NCBI RefSeq assembly: GCF_946190375.1
Contig: NZ_CAMIAF010000004.1
Span: forward strand, 51,354 to 115,353
Direction: 5' to 3'
Length of the DNA: 64,000 bases
From: Streptococcus mitis
GTDB taxonomy: Bacteria; Bacillota; Bacilli; Lactobacillales; Streptococcaceae
The notes below the pieces were generated by a model. That model saw only the letters and a list, made by a program, of their open reading frames with translations. It searched no databases and was not told the DNA's origin. The first letter of the stretch is position 1; each line of letters begins with the position of its first letter. The translations under genes were made by a program, and so were the position numbers. Shown here in pieces: positions 41,788-49,741 of the stretch.

Positions 41788-42858
41788 CTACTTCCGATAC
41801 ATTTTAAACTGTAGGAAGAGGTCGCTATATTTTCCTGTCCATTTATGGTCAAATTTCTCATAAACTTCTAGGTGTTTCATGGTTTCAGCATCTGGATAGA
41901 AGGCTTTGTCTTCTTTTTTCTCCTCTGGGAGTAGTTCCTTAGCTGGTAGGTTTGGTGTTGAATAGCCGACATACTCTGCATTTTTGAGAGCATTTTCAGG
42001 TTTCAACATAAAGTTGATAAAGGCATAGGCAGCATCTTGGTTTTTGACTGTTTTGGGAATGACCATATTGTCAAACCAAAGGTTGCTGGCCTCCGTCGGT
42101 ACCACATAGCGTAGATTTTCGTTTTTTTCTAGCATTTGACTAGCTTCACCAGAGAAGGTCACGCCGATAGCAGCATTATTCTGAATCATGTAGCCCTTCA
42201 TCTCGTCGGCAACGATGGCCTTGATATTTGGAGTCAGTTTGTAGAGTTTATCTACTGTCTCTTCTAACTGCTGGGTATCCTTGGAGTTGAGGCTGTAGCC
42301 CAGCGAGTTAAGTCCGAGTCCCAGTACCTCACGCGCCCCATCAAAGAGCATGATAGAGTTCTTATACTCTGGCTTCCAGAGATCATCCCAATGCTCAGGC
42401 GCTTCCTCGACCATGGTTTCATTATAGACAATTCCCAGTGTTCCCCAGAAGTAAGGGATGGAGAATTTATTGCCTGGGTCAAAGGACTGGTTAAGGAACT
42501 CTGGTCCGATATTTTCAAGACCTTCAAGTTTTGAATAATCAAGTGGAACTAAGAGGTCTTCGTCCTTCATCTTGTTAATCATGTATTCACTAGGAATGGC
42601 AATATCGTAGGTCGTTCCACCCTGCTTGATCTTGGTATACATGGCTTCGTTGGAGTCAAAGGTCTCGTACTGGACTTGGATGCCTGTTTCTTCTGTGAAT
42701 TGCTCCAATAGTTCTGGATCAATATAGTCTCCCCAGTTGTAGATAACCAATTTTTGACTATCTCGGCTATTGATTTGACTATCTAAATGCGTCGCAATTC
42801 CCCACAAGACGAGGATAATGGCTACAATTCCTGCTAAAAATGAATAGAGTTTTTTCAT
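41788..42858 (-). CDS. potD: Spermidine/putrescine-binding protein PotD
   Basis: The extracellular substrate-binding subunit of the polyamine importer. It is 356 aa. The N-terminus has a basic start and a hydrophobic segment (residues 5-24), but no lipobox cysteine, so it is anchored or released by another route. The mature domain has the PotD features YNWGDYIDPELL near residue 41 and FEKF near the C-terminus. It overlaps potC by 4 bases and is the last gene of murB-potABCD. Confidence 0.95.
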   Translation of the reverse strand: MKKLYSFLAGIVAIILVLWGIATHLDSQINSRDSQKLVIYNWGDYIDPELLEQFTEETGIQVQYETFDSNEAMYTKIKQGGTTYDIAIPSEYMINKMKDEDLLVPLDYSKLEGLENIGPEFLNQSFDPGNKFSIPYFWGTLGIVYNETMVEEAPEHWDDLWKPEYKNSIMLFDGAREVLGLGLNSLGYSLNSKDTQQLEETVDKLYKLTPNIKAIVADEMKGYMIQNNAAIGVTFSGEASQMLEKNENLRYVVPTEASNLWFDNMVIPKTVKNQDAAYAFINFMLKPENALKNAEYVGYSTPNLPAKELLPEEKKEDKAFYPDAETMKHLEVYEKFDHKWTGKYSDLFLQFKMYRK

Positions 42859-43628
42859 GCTTGCTCCTCCTTCTCACGTGAGATAAAGTAATATCCAACA
42901 ACTAGGATAATACTAAAGAGAAAGACGAGGGCAGACAGGGCATTGATCTCTAGCGAAATCCCCTTGCGAGCACGAGAGTAAATCTCGACTGATAGGGTTG
43001 AAAAGCCATTTCCCGTTACGAAGAAGGTCACAGCAAAGTCATCTAGCGAATAGGTGAAGGCCATGAAATAACCTGCAATGATAGACGGAGTCAGGTAAGG
43101 AAGCATGATTTCCTTGAACATCTGAAATTGACTGGCACCAAGGTCATAGGCAGCATGAATCATGTCACCGTTCATTTCCTTGAGTCGAGGCAAGACCATC
43201 AAGACCACGATAGGAATCGAGAAGGCCACGTGACTAGATAGAACAGTCAAAAAGCCAAGTGAAAACTTGAGTTGGGTAAAGAGAATCAAGAAGCTGGCAC
43301 CAATCATAACGTCGGGTGCAACCATGAGGATATTATTGAGTGAAAGAAAGGCTTCTTGGTATTTCTTACGAGACTGGTAAATGTAAATAGCTCCAAAAGT
43401 CCCGATAATGGTCGCTATCAAGGCTGACAGAAAGGCCAAGAAAAAGGTCTGGGTCACAATCAACATAAGGCGACCATCGCCAAACATGGTTTTAAAATGG
43501 CTCAAGCTAAAGCCTGTAAAACTGTTCATGTCATTGCCTGCATTAAAGGCGTAGCCAATCAAGTAAAAAATCGGCAGGTAGAGGACAAGAAAGACCAGTC
43601 CCAGATAAAGGTTGGCAAATTTTTTCAT
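42855..43628 (-). CDS. potC: Spermidine/putrescine ABC permease PotC
   Basis: One of two membrane subunits of the polyamine importer. It is 257 aa with about six membrane segments. The EAA loop AAYDLGASQFQMFKEIMLP near residue 170 contacts PotA. I chose the ATG at 43628, which overlaps the potB stop (ATGA) and has AAGGAGAG upstream. The longer frame from 43655 runs inside potB. Confidence 0.95.
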   Translation of the reverse strand: MKKFANLYLGLVFLVLYLPIFYLIGYAFNAGNDMNSFTGFSLSHFKTMFGDGRLMLIVTQTFFLAFLSALIATIIGTFGAIYIYQSRKKYQEAFLSLNNILMVAPDVMIGASFLILFTQLKFSLGFLTVLSSHVAFSIPIVVLMVLPRLKEMNGDMIHAAYDLGASQFQMFKEIMLPYLTPSIIAGYFMAFTYSLDDFAVTFFVTGNGFSTLSVEIYSRARKGISLEINALSALVFLFSIILVVGYYFISREKEEQA

Positions 43629-44431
43629 CGTTCTCTCCTTTCCTTGGTCACCCACATAGTGATGAACATGGTCAAGATGAGAATTACACCGATGGTTGAA
43701 CCCATACCGTAGTTGTCATTGGTCAGGAAGTTCTGCTCAATGGCTGTACCAAGAGTGATAACGCGGTTCCCACCAATCAAACGGGTCAGCATGAAGAGAC
43801 TCAAGCTGGGGATAAAGACCGACTGAACCCCACTTCTCACTCCGTTCATAGACAGAGGGAAGATGACATGACGGAAGGTTTCCCATTTTGTCGCACCGAG
43901 ATCGTAACTGGCATTGATGAGATTGTTATCCATATCGTCCAAGACATTGAAAATCGGCAAGATCATAAAGGGAAGCTCGATGTAGCTTGCGACAAAGATA
44001 AAGGAGAAATCGGTAAAGAGCAACTGTTGTGAACCGATTCCGATAAATTCCAAGAATTGGTTAATAGAGCCATTTTGACCAAAAATCCCGATAAAGGCAT
44101 AAGCTTTAAGGAGCAAATTAATCCAGGTTGGCAAGATAATCAGCATGAGCCAGAGTTGACGGTGTTTGAGACGGGTCAAAAAGAGGGCTGTTGGATAGCT
44201 GATAAGGAGGGTTACAAAGGTCACAATTCCTGCATAGAGTACAGAGTTGAAACTCATTTTTAGATAGGTCAAGTTTTGTGACGCAAAGTAGGACTTATAA
44301 TTTTCTAAACTGAACTGACCTTCGATATTGAAAAAGGATTGACCGAAAATCAAGACCAAGGGTGCTAAAACAAAGAGGGCAATCCAAAGCATGTAAGGCA
44401 CTACAAAGAGTTTAGAGCTTGTTTTCTTCAT
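43625..44431 (-). CDS. potB: Spermidine/putrescine ABC permease PotB
   Basis: The second membrane subunit, 268 aa with about six membrane segments and the EAA loop [20 protein letters not shown] near residue 175 (shown in part). The ATG at 44431 follows a GAGGAAAG site and overlaps the end of potA by 20 bases. Together with PotC it forms the translocation path. Confidence 0.95.
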   Translation of the reverse strand: MKKTSSKLFVVPYMLWIALFVLAPLVLIFGQSFFNIEGQFSLENYKSYFASQNLTYLKMSFNSVLYAGIVTFVTLLISYPTALFLTRLKHRQLWLMLIILPTWINLLLKAYAFIGIFGQNGSINQFLEFIGIGSQQLLFTDFSFIFVASYIELPFMILPIFNVLDDMDNNLINASYDLGATKWETFRHVIFPLSMNGVRSGVQSVFIPSLSLFMLTRLIGGNRVITLGTAIEQNFLTNDNYGMGSTIGVILILTMFITMWVTKERRER

Positions 44432-45569
44432 CTCTTTCCTCCTCGATTGCATTGATCAGACCTGCTTCTTGCTCTTCGATTTCTACGTACTCCTCGATAC
44501 GAGCATCGAACTCTTCTTCTGTTTCGTTGAGACGCATGATATGGATGTCTTCTGGCTCAAAGTCCAGACCGATTTCCTCACCCACGATGGCCTTACGGGT
44601 TGAATGGATCATCCATTCATTCCCAAGTTCGTCATAAGCGATAATTTCATAGTGAACTCCACGGAAGAGCTGGGTATCCACCTTAACTTGGAGCTTGCCT
44701 TCTTCAGGAAGGGTAATCCGCAAGTCCTCTGGACGAATAACAACCTCAACAGGTTCATTTGGCTTCATCCCCCCATCGACCGCTTCGAAGCGTTTGCCGT
44801 TAAACTCAACCAAGTAGTCCTCAATCATGGTACCTGGTAAGATGTTTGACTCCCCGATAAAGGTGGCAACAAAGTGGTTAATCGGCTCGTCGTAGATGTC
44901 CACAGGAGTTCCTGACTGGACAATCTCTCCATCATTCATAACGAAAATCCAGTCACTCATGGCAAGGGCTTCTTCCTGATCGTGAGTGACAAAGACAAAG
45001 GTAATCCCCAATCGTTGTTGCAGTTCCCGCAGTTCGTACTGCATGTCTGTTCGCAATTTCAAGTCCAGCGCTGATAAAGGCTCGTCCAACAAAACCACAC
45101 GAGGTTGGTTGATGATGGCACGGGCAATAGCCACACGCTGACGTTGTCCTCCAGAGAGTTTACGGATGGAACGTCTTTCATAACCTTCCAACTGAACCAT
45201 CTTGAGAACTTCCGCTACGCGCTTCTCGATTTCTTTCTTGTCAATTTTACGCAAGCGGAGTGGAAAGGCAACATTTTCAAACACATTCATATGTGGGAAC
45301 AAGGCATAGGATTGGAAGACCGTATGAACATCTCGCTTGTTGGTTGGAATGTCATTGATACGGACACCATCTAGCATGATATCTCCTGTCGTAGCATCCA
45401 GTAGACCTGCAATGATGTTTAGGATAGTTGATTTCCCTGAACCAGATGCGCCTAGAAGGGTGTAGAATTTTCCTTCTTCCAACTCAAAGTTGATGTTTTT
45501 GAGAACCTTGGTGTTGCTGTCTTCAAAAACTTTAGAGACGTTTTTGAATTCGATAATTGGTTTTTTCAA
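44412..45569 (-). CDS. potA: Spermidine/putrescine ABC ATPase PotA
   Basis: The ATPase of the polyamine importer. It is 385 aa. Walker [10 protein letters not shown] is near residue 38, the signature LSGGQRQR near 138, Walker [13 protein letters not shown] near 158, and a C-terminal TOBE regulatory domain follows from about 275, ending in a glutamate-rich tail. The start codon is TTG: the upstream frame is closed by a TGA, and the only nearby ATG (GGAATTTATG) is out of frame. The ribosome site AAGGAA is 11-16 bases away, so initiation may be weak. Confidence 0.94.
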   Translation of the reverse strand: MKKPIIEFKNVSKVFEDSNTKVLKNINFELEEGKFYTLLGASGSGKSTILNIIAGLLDATTGDIMLDGVRINDIPTNKRDVHTVFQSYALFPHMNVFENVAFPLRLRKIDKKEIEKRVAEVLKMVQLEGYERRSIRKLSGGQRQRVAIARAIINQPRVVLLDEPLSALDLKLRTDMQYELRELQQRLGITFVFVTHDQEEALAMSDWIFVMNDGEIVQSGTPVDIYDEPINHFVATFIGESNILPGTMIEDYLVEFNGKRFEAVDGGMKPNEPVEVVIRPEDLRITLPEEGKLQVKVDTQLFRGVHYEIIAYDELGNEWMIHSTRKAIVGEEIGLDFEPEDIHIMRLNETEEEFDARIEEYVEIEEQEAGLINAIEEERDEENKL

Positions 45570-45728
45570 TTGGCATAAATTCCTTCTTTTTCATAGATTA
45601 ACAGATCAGGGCTCTGTCAGGCCGCCACTACCTCTTGCAGGGAGTAAAACCACCTGCATACATCTTCGCTACCGATAGGCTTTCACCCCCTTTCCATGAC
45701 ATAGCAGCAGCTTTTCAAATACAGCTTC
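45570..45728 (-). other. murB-potA spacer with a GGTGAAAGC direct repeat and small hairpins
   Basis: A 159-base, relatively GC-rich spacer in an otherwise tight operon. The end of murB carries GGTGAAAGC (45735-45743) and the same 9 bases recur 56 bases further on (45679-45687). Hairpins GCAGG/CCTGC and CAGA/TCTG are visible on the transcribed strand. Reading on from the second repeat gives codons for GESLSVAKMYAGGFTPCKR. That is the C-terminus I remember for pneumococcal MurB. No terminator or promoter was found. Confidence 0.6.
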
Positions 45729-46634
45729 CTACTTGCTTTCACCTAAAATACGGACTTCTCTCTCAAGAGTAACACCTGAGTGTTCCTTGACTTTTTCGAT
45801 AACAGACTCAATCAAGTCTTCGTAGTCTTTAGCCGTTCCGTCAGCAACATTGATCATAAATCCTGCGTGCTTTTCAGACACTTTAACACCACCGATACGA
45901 TAGCCTTTCAAGCCAGCTTCTGAAATTAACTGACCTGCAAAATGCCCGACTGGACGCTTAAAGACCGAGCCACAAGATGGGTATTCCAAAGGTTGCTTGA
46001 GTTCACGCAGGTGCGTCAAGCGATCCATTTCTTGCTTGATGACCTGATGGGTTCCTGGGGCTAGAGCAAATTTAGCTGACAAGACAACTGCACCAGACTC
46101 CTGAATGGCTGAATGGCGGTAACCAAAAGCCAAATCTTTGGCAGATAGGGTCTCGATTTCTCCATCCTTGGTCAAGACCTTGCAAGACTGCAAGATGTGG
46201 GCGATCTCGCCACCATAGGCACCCGCATTCATAAAGACAGCACCGCCAACGCTCCCTGGAATGCCACAAGCAAATTCAAAACCAGTCAAACTATGACGGA
46301 GGGCAATGCGAGTTGTTTCAATCAAGTTAGCCCCTGCTTCAGCTTCGATGGTATAGCCATCAACGGAAACGTTATTGAGCTTGTCACACAAAATGACAAA
46401 TCCACGAATTCCACCATCACGAACGATGATGTTGCTGGCATTTCCAAGGACCATCCAAGGGATATTTTCTTGATTGGCAAATTTGACAACGCGAGCCAAC
46501 TCAAAATGATTTCGTGGAAAGACCAGATAATCAGCCTCTCCACCTACTTTTGTATAACTATAGCTATGCAAGGGTTCTTTAAAACGGATATCAATCCCTT
46601 CTAAGATTTCAAGCATTTTTTCTTTTACTAACAT
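45729..46634 (-). CDS. murB: UDP-N-acetylenolpyruvoylglucosamine reductase
   Basis: Reduces UDP-GlcNAc-enolpyruvate to UDP-MurNAc, the second committed step of peptidoglycan precursor synthesis, with FAD and NADPH. It is 301 aa. The FAD-binding N-terminal domain has [11 protein letters not shown] near 27 and [10 protein letters not shown] near 62. [20 protein letters not shown] near 125 and the catalytic serine in [10 protein letters not shown] near 225 are present. The protein ends RILGESK, without the longer tail I recall in pneumococcus. It heads the pot operon. A TGG-TATAAT lies upstream. Confidence 0.96.
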   Translation of the reverse strand: MLVKEKMLEILEGIDIRFKEPLHSYSYTKVGGEADYLVFPRNHFELARVVKFANQENIPWMVLGNASNIIVRDGGIRGFVILCDKLNNVSVDGYTIEAEAGANLIETTRIALRHSLTGFEFACGIPGSVGGAVFMNAGAYGGEIAHILQSCKVLTKDGEIETLSAKDLAFGYRHSAIQESGAVVLSAKFALAPGTHQVIKQEMDRLTHLRELKQPLEYPSCGSVFKRPVGHFAGQLISEAGLKGYRIGGVKVSEKHAGFMINVADGTAKDYEDLIESVIEKVKEHSGVTLEREVRILGESK

Positions 46635-46717
46635 GACACTCTTCCTTTTACAAAATTCATTCCATTATACCATTTTTAATACCATTTGACGACCCTAAAA
46701 AAATCTTGGGCTTATTT

Positions 46718-46746
46718 TAAACAAAAAAGAGGTTTCCCCCTTTTTC
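46718..46746 (-). terminator. Terminator after the YhfC-type protease gene
   Basis: AAAAAGGGG-GAAA-CCTCTTTTT followed by TGTTT on the minus strand, at the stop codon. Confidence 0.75.
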
Positions 46747-47499
46747 TTATGATTTTTTACAAAAGATTGCCTTTGTTCCATAGGCAACCAGAACGAGCTC
46801 TAGTGCTAGGACAACTTCCACCAAGACTGGATTTGTCAACCAGCCAACTTGGACTAGAGATGGTGCTAGGTCAAAGAAGGCGTGTAGGCCATAGGCTGCT
46901 AGGAGATAAATCCATTTCTTCTGGCGAACAGCTTGGTAAACCCAAACAGTCAAGAGTAATTGGAAACCTAGGGCCAAGATTCTCTCAAAACCAAGCAAAT
47001 AAATCTGCCAGACTGATAGAGACTGAATAGTTTTCAACATATTTTCAGACAGCAATTGCATGACCTGTGGATCCTGAGTTTGAACCGCCGAAAGCACGAT
47101 GTAGAGATTGAGTAAACTAGCAAGGCCTAGGAAAATTAATTCCAAGCCACCATGCCCCAGTCCATAAGCCAAAGCGTCTGACTTTTCCAAACTTCTCTTT
47201 TTCTCCAACCATTTGAAGAAAACAAGACGAGCAGTTTCCTCAAAAAATGCTGCCATGGCTAGGCCATAGATGATATAGACAAGCGGATGATCTTGCAAGA
47301 GGGCAATACTACCGTCTTTTTGAGGATGCAAAACCAAGATATGCACCAGTTTTTCCAAAATCTGTGAAGAGACAAAGAAGGCTACAGCCCCCAATCCCAA
47401 AACAGCTAAATTAATCTGGTATTTCTTTTTGGCATACCAAATGCTTCCTATCAAGAAAGCCAGCAACAGCAACATGGTAATGATAATATGAATGGTCAT
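46747..47499 (-). CDS. YhfC-family (CPBP-like) intramembrane metalloprotease
   Basis: A 250-aa membrane protein with about seven hydrophobic segments. The putative metal ligands are visible: FFEETAR near residue 86, GLGHGGLE near 113 and HAFFD near 214. These match the YhfC (DUF2324) family, related to Abi/CPBP proteases. Substrates are unknown. It starts 9 bases after the acetolactate decarboxylase stop and is likely co-transcribed with it. Confidence 0.8.
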   Translation of the reverse strand: MTIHIIITMLLLLAFLIGSIWYAKKKYQINLAVLGLGAVAFFVSSQILEKLVHILVLHPQKDGSIALLQDHPLVYIIYGLAMAAFFEETARLVFFKWLEKKRSLEKSDALAYGLGHGGLELIFLGLASLLNLYIVLSAVQTQDPQVMQLLSENMLKTIQSLSVWQIYLLGFERILALGFQLLLTVWVYQAVRQKKWIYLLAAYGLHAFFDLAPSLVQVGWLTNPVLVEVVLALELVLVAYGTKAIFCKKS

Positions 47500-47508
47500 T
47501 TTCTTCTC

Positions 47509-48240
47509 CTATTCTGCCTTTTCAATATCTTTTTTCATCTCGTCAACATTGAACTTAGCAAACAAGTATTGACGGTCTTGTACTGGGAAACGTTGGTCCA
47601 ACTGGTCAACAGCTCCCACCTCAATAATGCCTTCCTTGATAACAAAGTCCATGACATGTCCACCGAAGGTCAAGTCATCTGAAATGAAGTGTAGATGATA
47701 GCCTGCTACACTGACCCCATGGAAAATCTCAGGCGTCCAGAAACCAACGATGGTTCCCGCCACATTGTCGCGACTATATTCAGGTTGATGGGTTGCGACC
47801 TCAGCAAACTTGGTATCTGGTGTTGACTTAGGAATCATGCGCACATGCATATGCGAAAATTCCCCCCGAATCTTGATAGAGCGGAAAAGATTTTCCCCAT
47901 CATAATAAGACTCAATCCGTTCTTCCAATTCCTTGTCTGTCATCTCAAACCGCTGGCGGAAAATAACTTCTGCCTGATGTGGTACTACTGCAGCGTAAGG
48001 AATAAGGGCATCTGGTGACACTTCTACAATTTCCGGTTGCTCTCCTGAGCCTTTGGCCTGATAAGCCTTGCCATCTAAGACAATCAATTCCCCATCAATA
48101 GAATCCAAGGTTCCCAAACCAAGCTCACCATGCTCTAGCAATTCTCCCACTGTCATGGTACCACCATAAAGGCCAGCCATCAAGGCTCCAAGGGTATTGT
48201 ATTGAAATAATTTCACTGGTTCCTGCACGTTCTTATCCAT
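47509..48240 (-). CDS. budA: Alpha-acetolactate decarboxylase
   Basis: Converts alpha-acetolactate to acetoin, diverting pyruvate away from acids and helping control branched-chain amino-acid precursors. It is 243 aa. The zinc-binding histidines are in GYHLHFIS and TFGGHVMDF near residues 180-197, and the FQYNTLGALMAGLY N-terminal core is typical. The start has AAGAAAGTG upstream. Its promoter is divergent to a copy of the MocR regulator start (48381), which indicates that the two were once direct neighbours. Confidence 0.93.
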   Translation of the reverse strand: MDKNVQEPVKLFQYNTLGALMAGLYGGTMTVGELLEHGELGLGTLDSIDGELIVLDGKAYQAKGSGEQPEIVEVSPDALIPYAAVVPHQAEVIFRQRFEMTDKELEERIESYYDGENLFRSIKIRGEFSHMHVRMIPKSTPDTKFAEVATHQPEYSRDNVAGTIVGFWTPEIFHGVSVAGYHLHFISDDLTFGGHVMDFVIKEGIIEVGAVDQLDQRFPVQDRQYLFAKFNVDEMKKDIEKAE

Positions 48241-48278
48241 TCACTTTCTTGTCTGTTATTCTATAAATGTTACTCCTA

Positions 48279-48307
48279 AGTATACCACATTTGCCCCTAG
48301 ATGTGAA
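48279..48307 (-). promoter_or_regulatory. Promoter of budA
   Basis: TTCACA (48302-48307), a 17-base spacer and TATACT (48279-48284) with TGG extension on the minus strand, inside the left direct repeat. Confidence 0.7.
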
Positions 48308-48327
48308 CGAGAGAAACACTCTAGACA

Positions 48328-48355
48328 TTGCCAAGAAGGAAAAAAAGGGTACAAT
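48328..48355 (+). promoter_or_regulatory. Duplicated promoter of the truncated regulator copy
   Basis: TTGCCA (48328-48333), a 16-base spacer and TACAAT (48350-48355). The functional copy has a 17-base spacer. Confidence 0.55.
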
Positions 48356-48380
48356 GTAACAAAATCAAGGGAGGTCTGGA

Positions 48381-48446
48381 ATGAAGAAACAAAGCAAGTA
48401 CCAAGAGGTCGTTTCCTATCTGAAAAATGGTATCGAGTCTGGATGA
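48381..48446 (+). pseudogene. Truncated 5' copy of the MocR-type regulator
   Basis: The same GGGAGG ribosome site and start as the gene at 49660, coding 21 residues (MKKQSKYQEVVSYLKNGIES-G) before a TGA. Homology continues about 16 bases past the stop and then ends. With its promoter and the terminator at 48502 it could still be transcribed as an RNA of about 175 bases. Confidence 0.85.
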
Positions 48447-48501
48447 TTTTCGACGGGTAGCCTGAGATTTTGACAGAAACAAAACTTGAACTAGCACAAC
48501 A

Positions 48502-48538
48502 ACCCCTAAGGAACACACTTCCCTAGGGGTCGCTTTTT
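48502..48538 (+). terminator. Terminator downstream of the truncated regulator copy
   Basis: ACCCCTAAGGAA...TTCCCTAGGGGT, then CGCTTTTTA on the plus strand. Confidence 0.75.
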
Positions 48539-48556
48539 ATTTAACTAAATCATTAT

Positions 48557-48724
48557 TTATTTTTTGTTCCTAGTAAACATAAATATTGTATTAATAATTG
48601 CAAAAATAAATGCAAACAAAAGGATTTTCCAAAGGATAAATTTTTGTAACACTAAATACGCATATACAAATCCAATCAAAAAGCTAATAATCCCATCCTT
48701 TATTAAAAAGTTTTTATCACGCAT
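48557..48724 (-). CDS. Small membrane protein, likely bacteriocin immunity
   Basis: A 55-residue protein with two hydrophobic segments (IISFLIGFVYAYLVL and ILLFAFIFAIINTIF) and charged ends. It begins 12 bases after the stop of the bacteriocin-like pseudogene. The ATG at 48724 has a GAGG site 10-13 bases upstream; the longer frame begins at a TTG within the preceding coding remnant. Short two-segment membrane proteins behind a bacteriocin gene are commonly immunity proteins. That role is inferred from context only. Confidence 0.6.
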   Translation of the reverse strand: MRDKNFLIKDGIISFLIGFVYAYLVLQKFILWKILLFAFIFAIINTIFMFTRNKK

Positions 48725-48735
48725 TATTCCATACC

Positions 48736-49244
48736 TCACTGAACTACCCAAATAGCCAATTGAGCAGCAATGATATAAATATTTGTTTTAAGTCCATTAG
48801 CTTTAACAAATCTTAGTACCACTTTAGCTAATTCTGACCAAGCCTTTTTCTACGCATACCTAACAGTTAGCGAAACATTGGTCATAGCAAAAAATTCTTC
48901 TCGTATTTTTCTCGCTATACATCCTCCCATCTCATCCCAAGGGACTCTGTCATAGAGATTATTAATATTAGTTTCTAATTCATTTTCCGCATGAGCAATA
49001 TCTTTTTGAGAAAAGTTTTTATAAACATATTCAATAAATTTTTTTCATTAACTCCATTTCTAAACATTTGTTCAAGAACATTGGCTACATCATCGATTTG
49101 TTTTTGTTCTTAGGTCCTAATTTCAGAAACTTCCGTAGTAGTTACATCATCAGCAAATACTCTAACAGAAGCTATAGAAGGAGACATAATAGAAAATAGT
49201 GATAATACAACAGGAGCTGAAGTTACAATTTTTTAAAATTTCAT
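48736..49244 (-). pseudogene. Decayed secreted bacteriocin gene (streptococcin A-M57-like)
   Basis: A strong ribosome site (AAAGGAG, 8 bases) precedes the ATG at 49244, but the fourth codon is TAA. Further stops occur after SEIRT (TAA) and after LTVRYA (TAG), and there is a one-base frameshift after NGVNEK. Reading through gives a signal-peptide-like start (VTSAPVVLSLFSIMSPSIAS...VFADD), a hydrophilic middle with DRVPWDEMGGCIARKIREEF, and a hydrophobic end (GLKTNIYIIAAQLAIWVVQ). The overall form of about 170 residues resembles streptococcin A-M57-type bacteriocins as I remember them. Confidence 0.7.
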
Positions 49245-49555
49245 AAAAAACACTCCTTTCAAGTCACAAATGTATATTACTGATAAAATAACTTGACTTT
49301 ATGATTTAAACTCCTTTCTAACAAGTTATTAGTATACTTTTATTTTTCAATTCTGTTATACCACAACAAGAAAGCGATTTCAAGTTTTTCCTAAAAATAT
49401 GTGCAAGTAATAAGGGGAAATTAGCATGAAAACTTTTTAAAACAAATCAACCCCAGATAAAAAATACACATTTTGTTTTAAAGAGAAAAAGGTTCCGAAA
49501 AACTGTCACATCTGCATTTGGTTGCTCTTTGATTTCAAAAAAGTATTAAAGATGG
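49245..49555. other. Upstream region of the bacteriocin pseudogene
   Basis: It holds a TATACT -10-like box (49331-49336, minus strand). A second AAAGGAG site is followed 8 bases later by ATA and 12 open codons (49264-49302), probably a short leader peptide whose ATG is lost. An inverted repeat TTTAAAACAAA/TTTTGTTTTAAA (49435-49482) and a boxC-like fragment TGCTCTTTGATTTC...AGTATTA near 49523-49549 follow. Confidence 0.45.
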
Positions 49556-49741
49556 AAGTATACCACATTTGCCCCTAGATGTGAACGAGAGAAACACCCT
49601 AGACATTGCCAAGAAAGAAAAAAAAAGGTACAATGTAACAAAATCAAGGGAGGTCTGGAATGAAGAAACAAAGTAAGTACCAAGAGGTTGCTTCCTATCT
49701 AAAAAATGGTATCGAGTCTGGACGTTTTCCAACGGGAAGCC
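49556..49741. repeat. Right copy of the 185-bp direct repeat
   Basis: Partner of 48278-48462, containing the functional promoter and start of the MocR-type regulator. It also carries an orphan copy of the budA -10/-35 on the minus strand. Confidence 0.92.
49606..49634 (+). promoter_or_regulatory. Promoter of the MocR-type regulator
   Basis: TTGCCA (49606-49611), a 17-base A-rich spacer and TACAAT (49629-49634). Confidence 0.75.

Larger units (their letters stand above)
48278..48462. repeat. Left copy of a 185-bp direct repeat
   Basis: Nearly identical to 49556-49741. It holds the divergent promoter region of budA and the MocR regulator plus the first 21 codons of the regulator. The two copies bracket the 1.1-kb bacteriocin-like segment. 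Confidence 0.92.

Noticed and set aside
49535-49732. Minus-strand frames in the two direct repeats
   Set aside because: They are antisense to the promoter and start of the MocR gene, and appear in both copies only because the DNA is duplicated.
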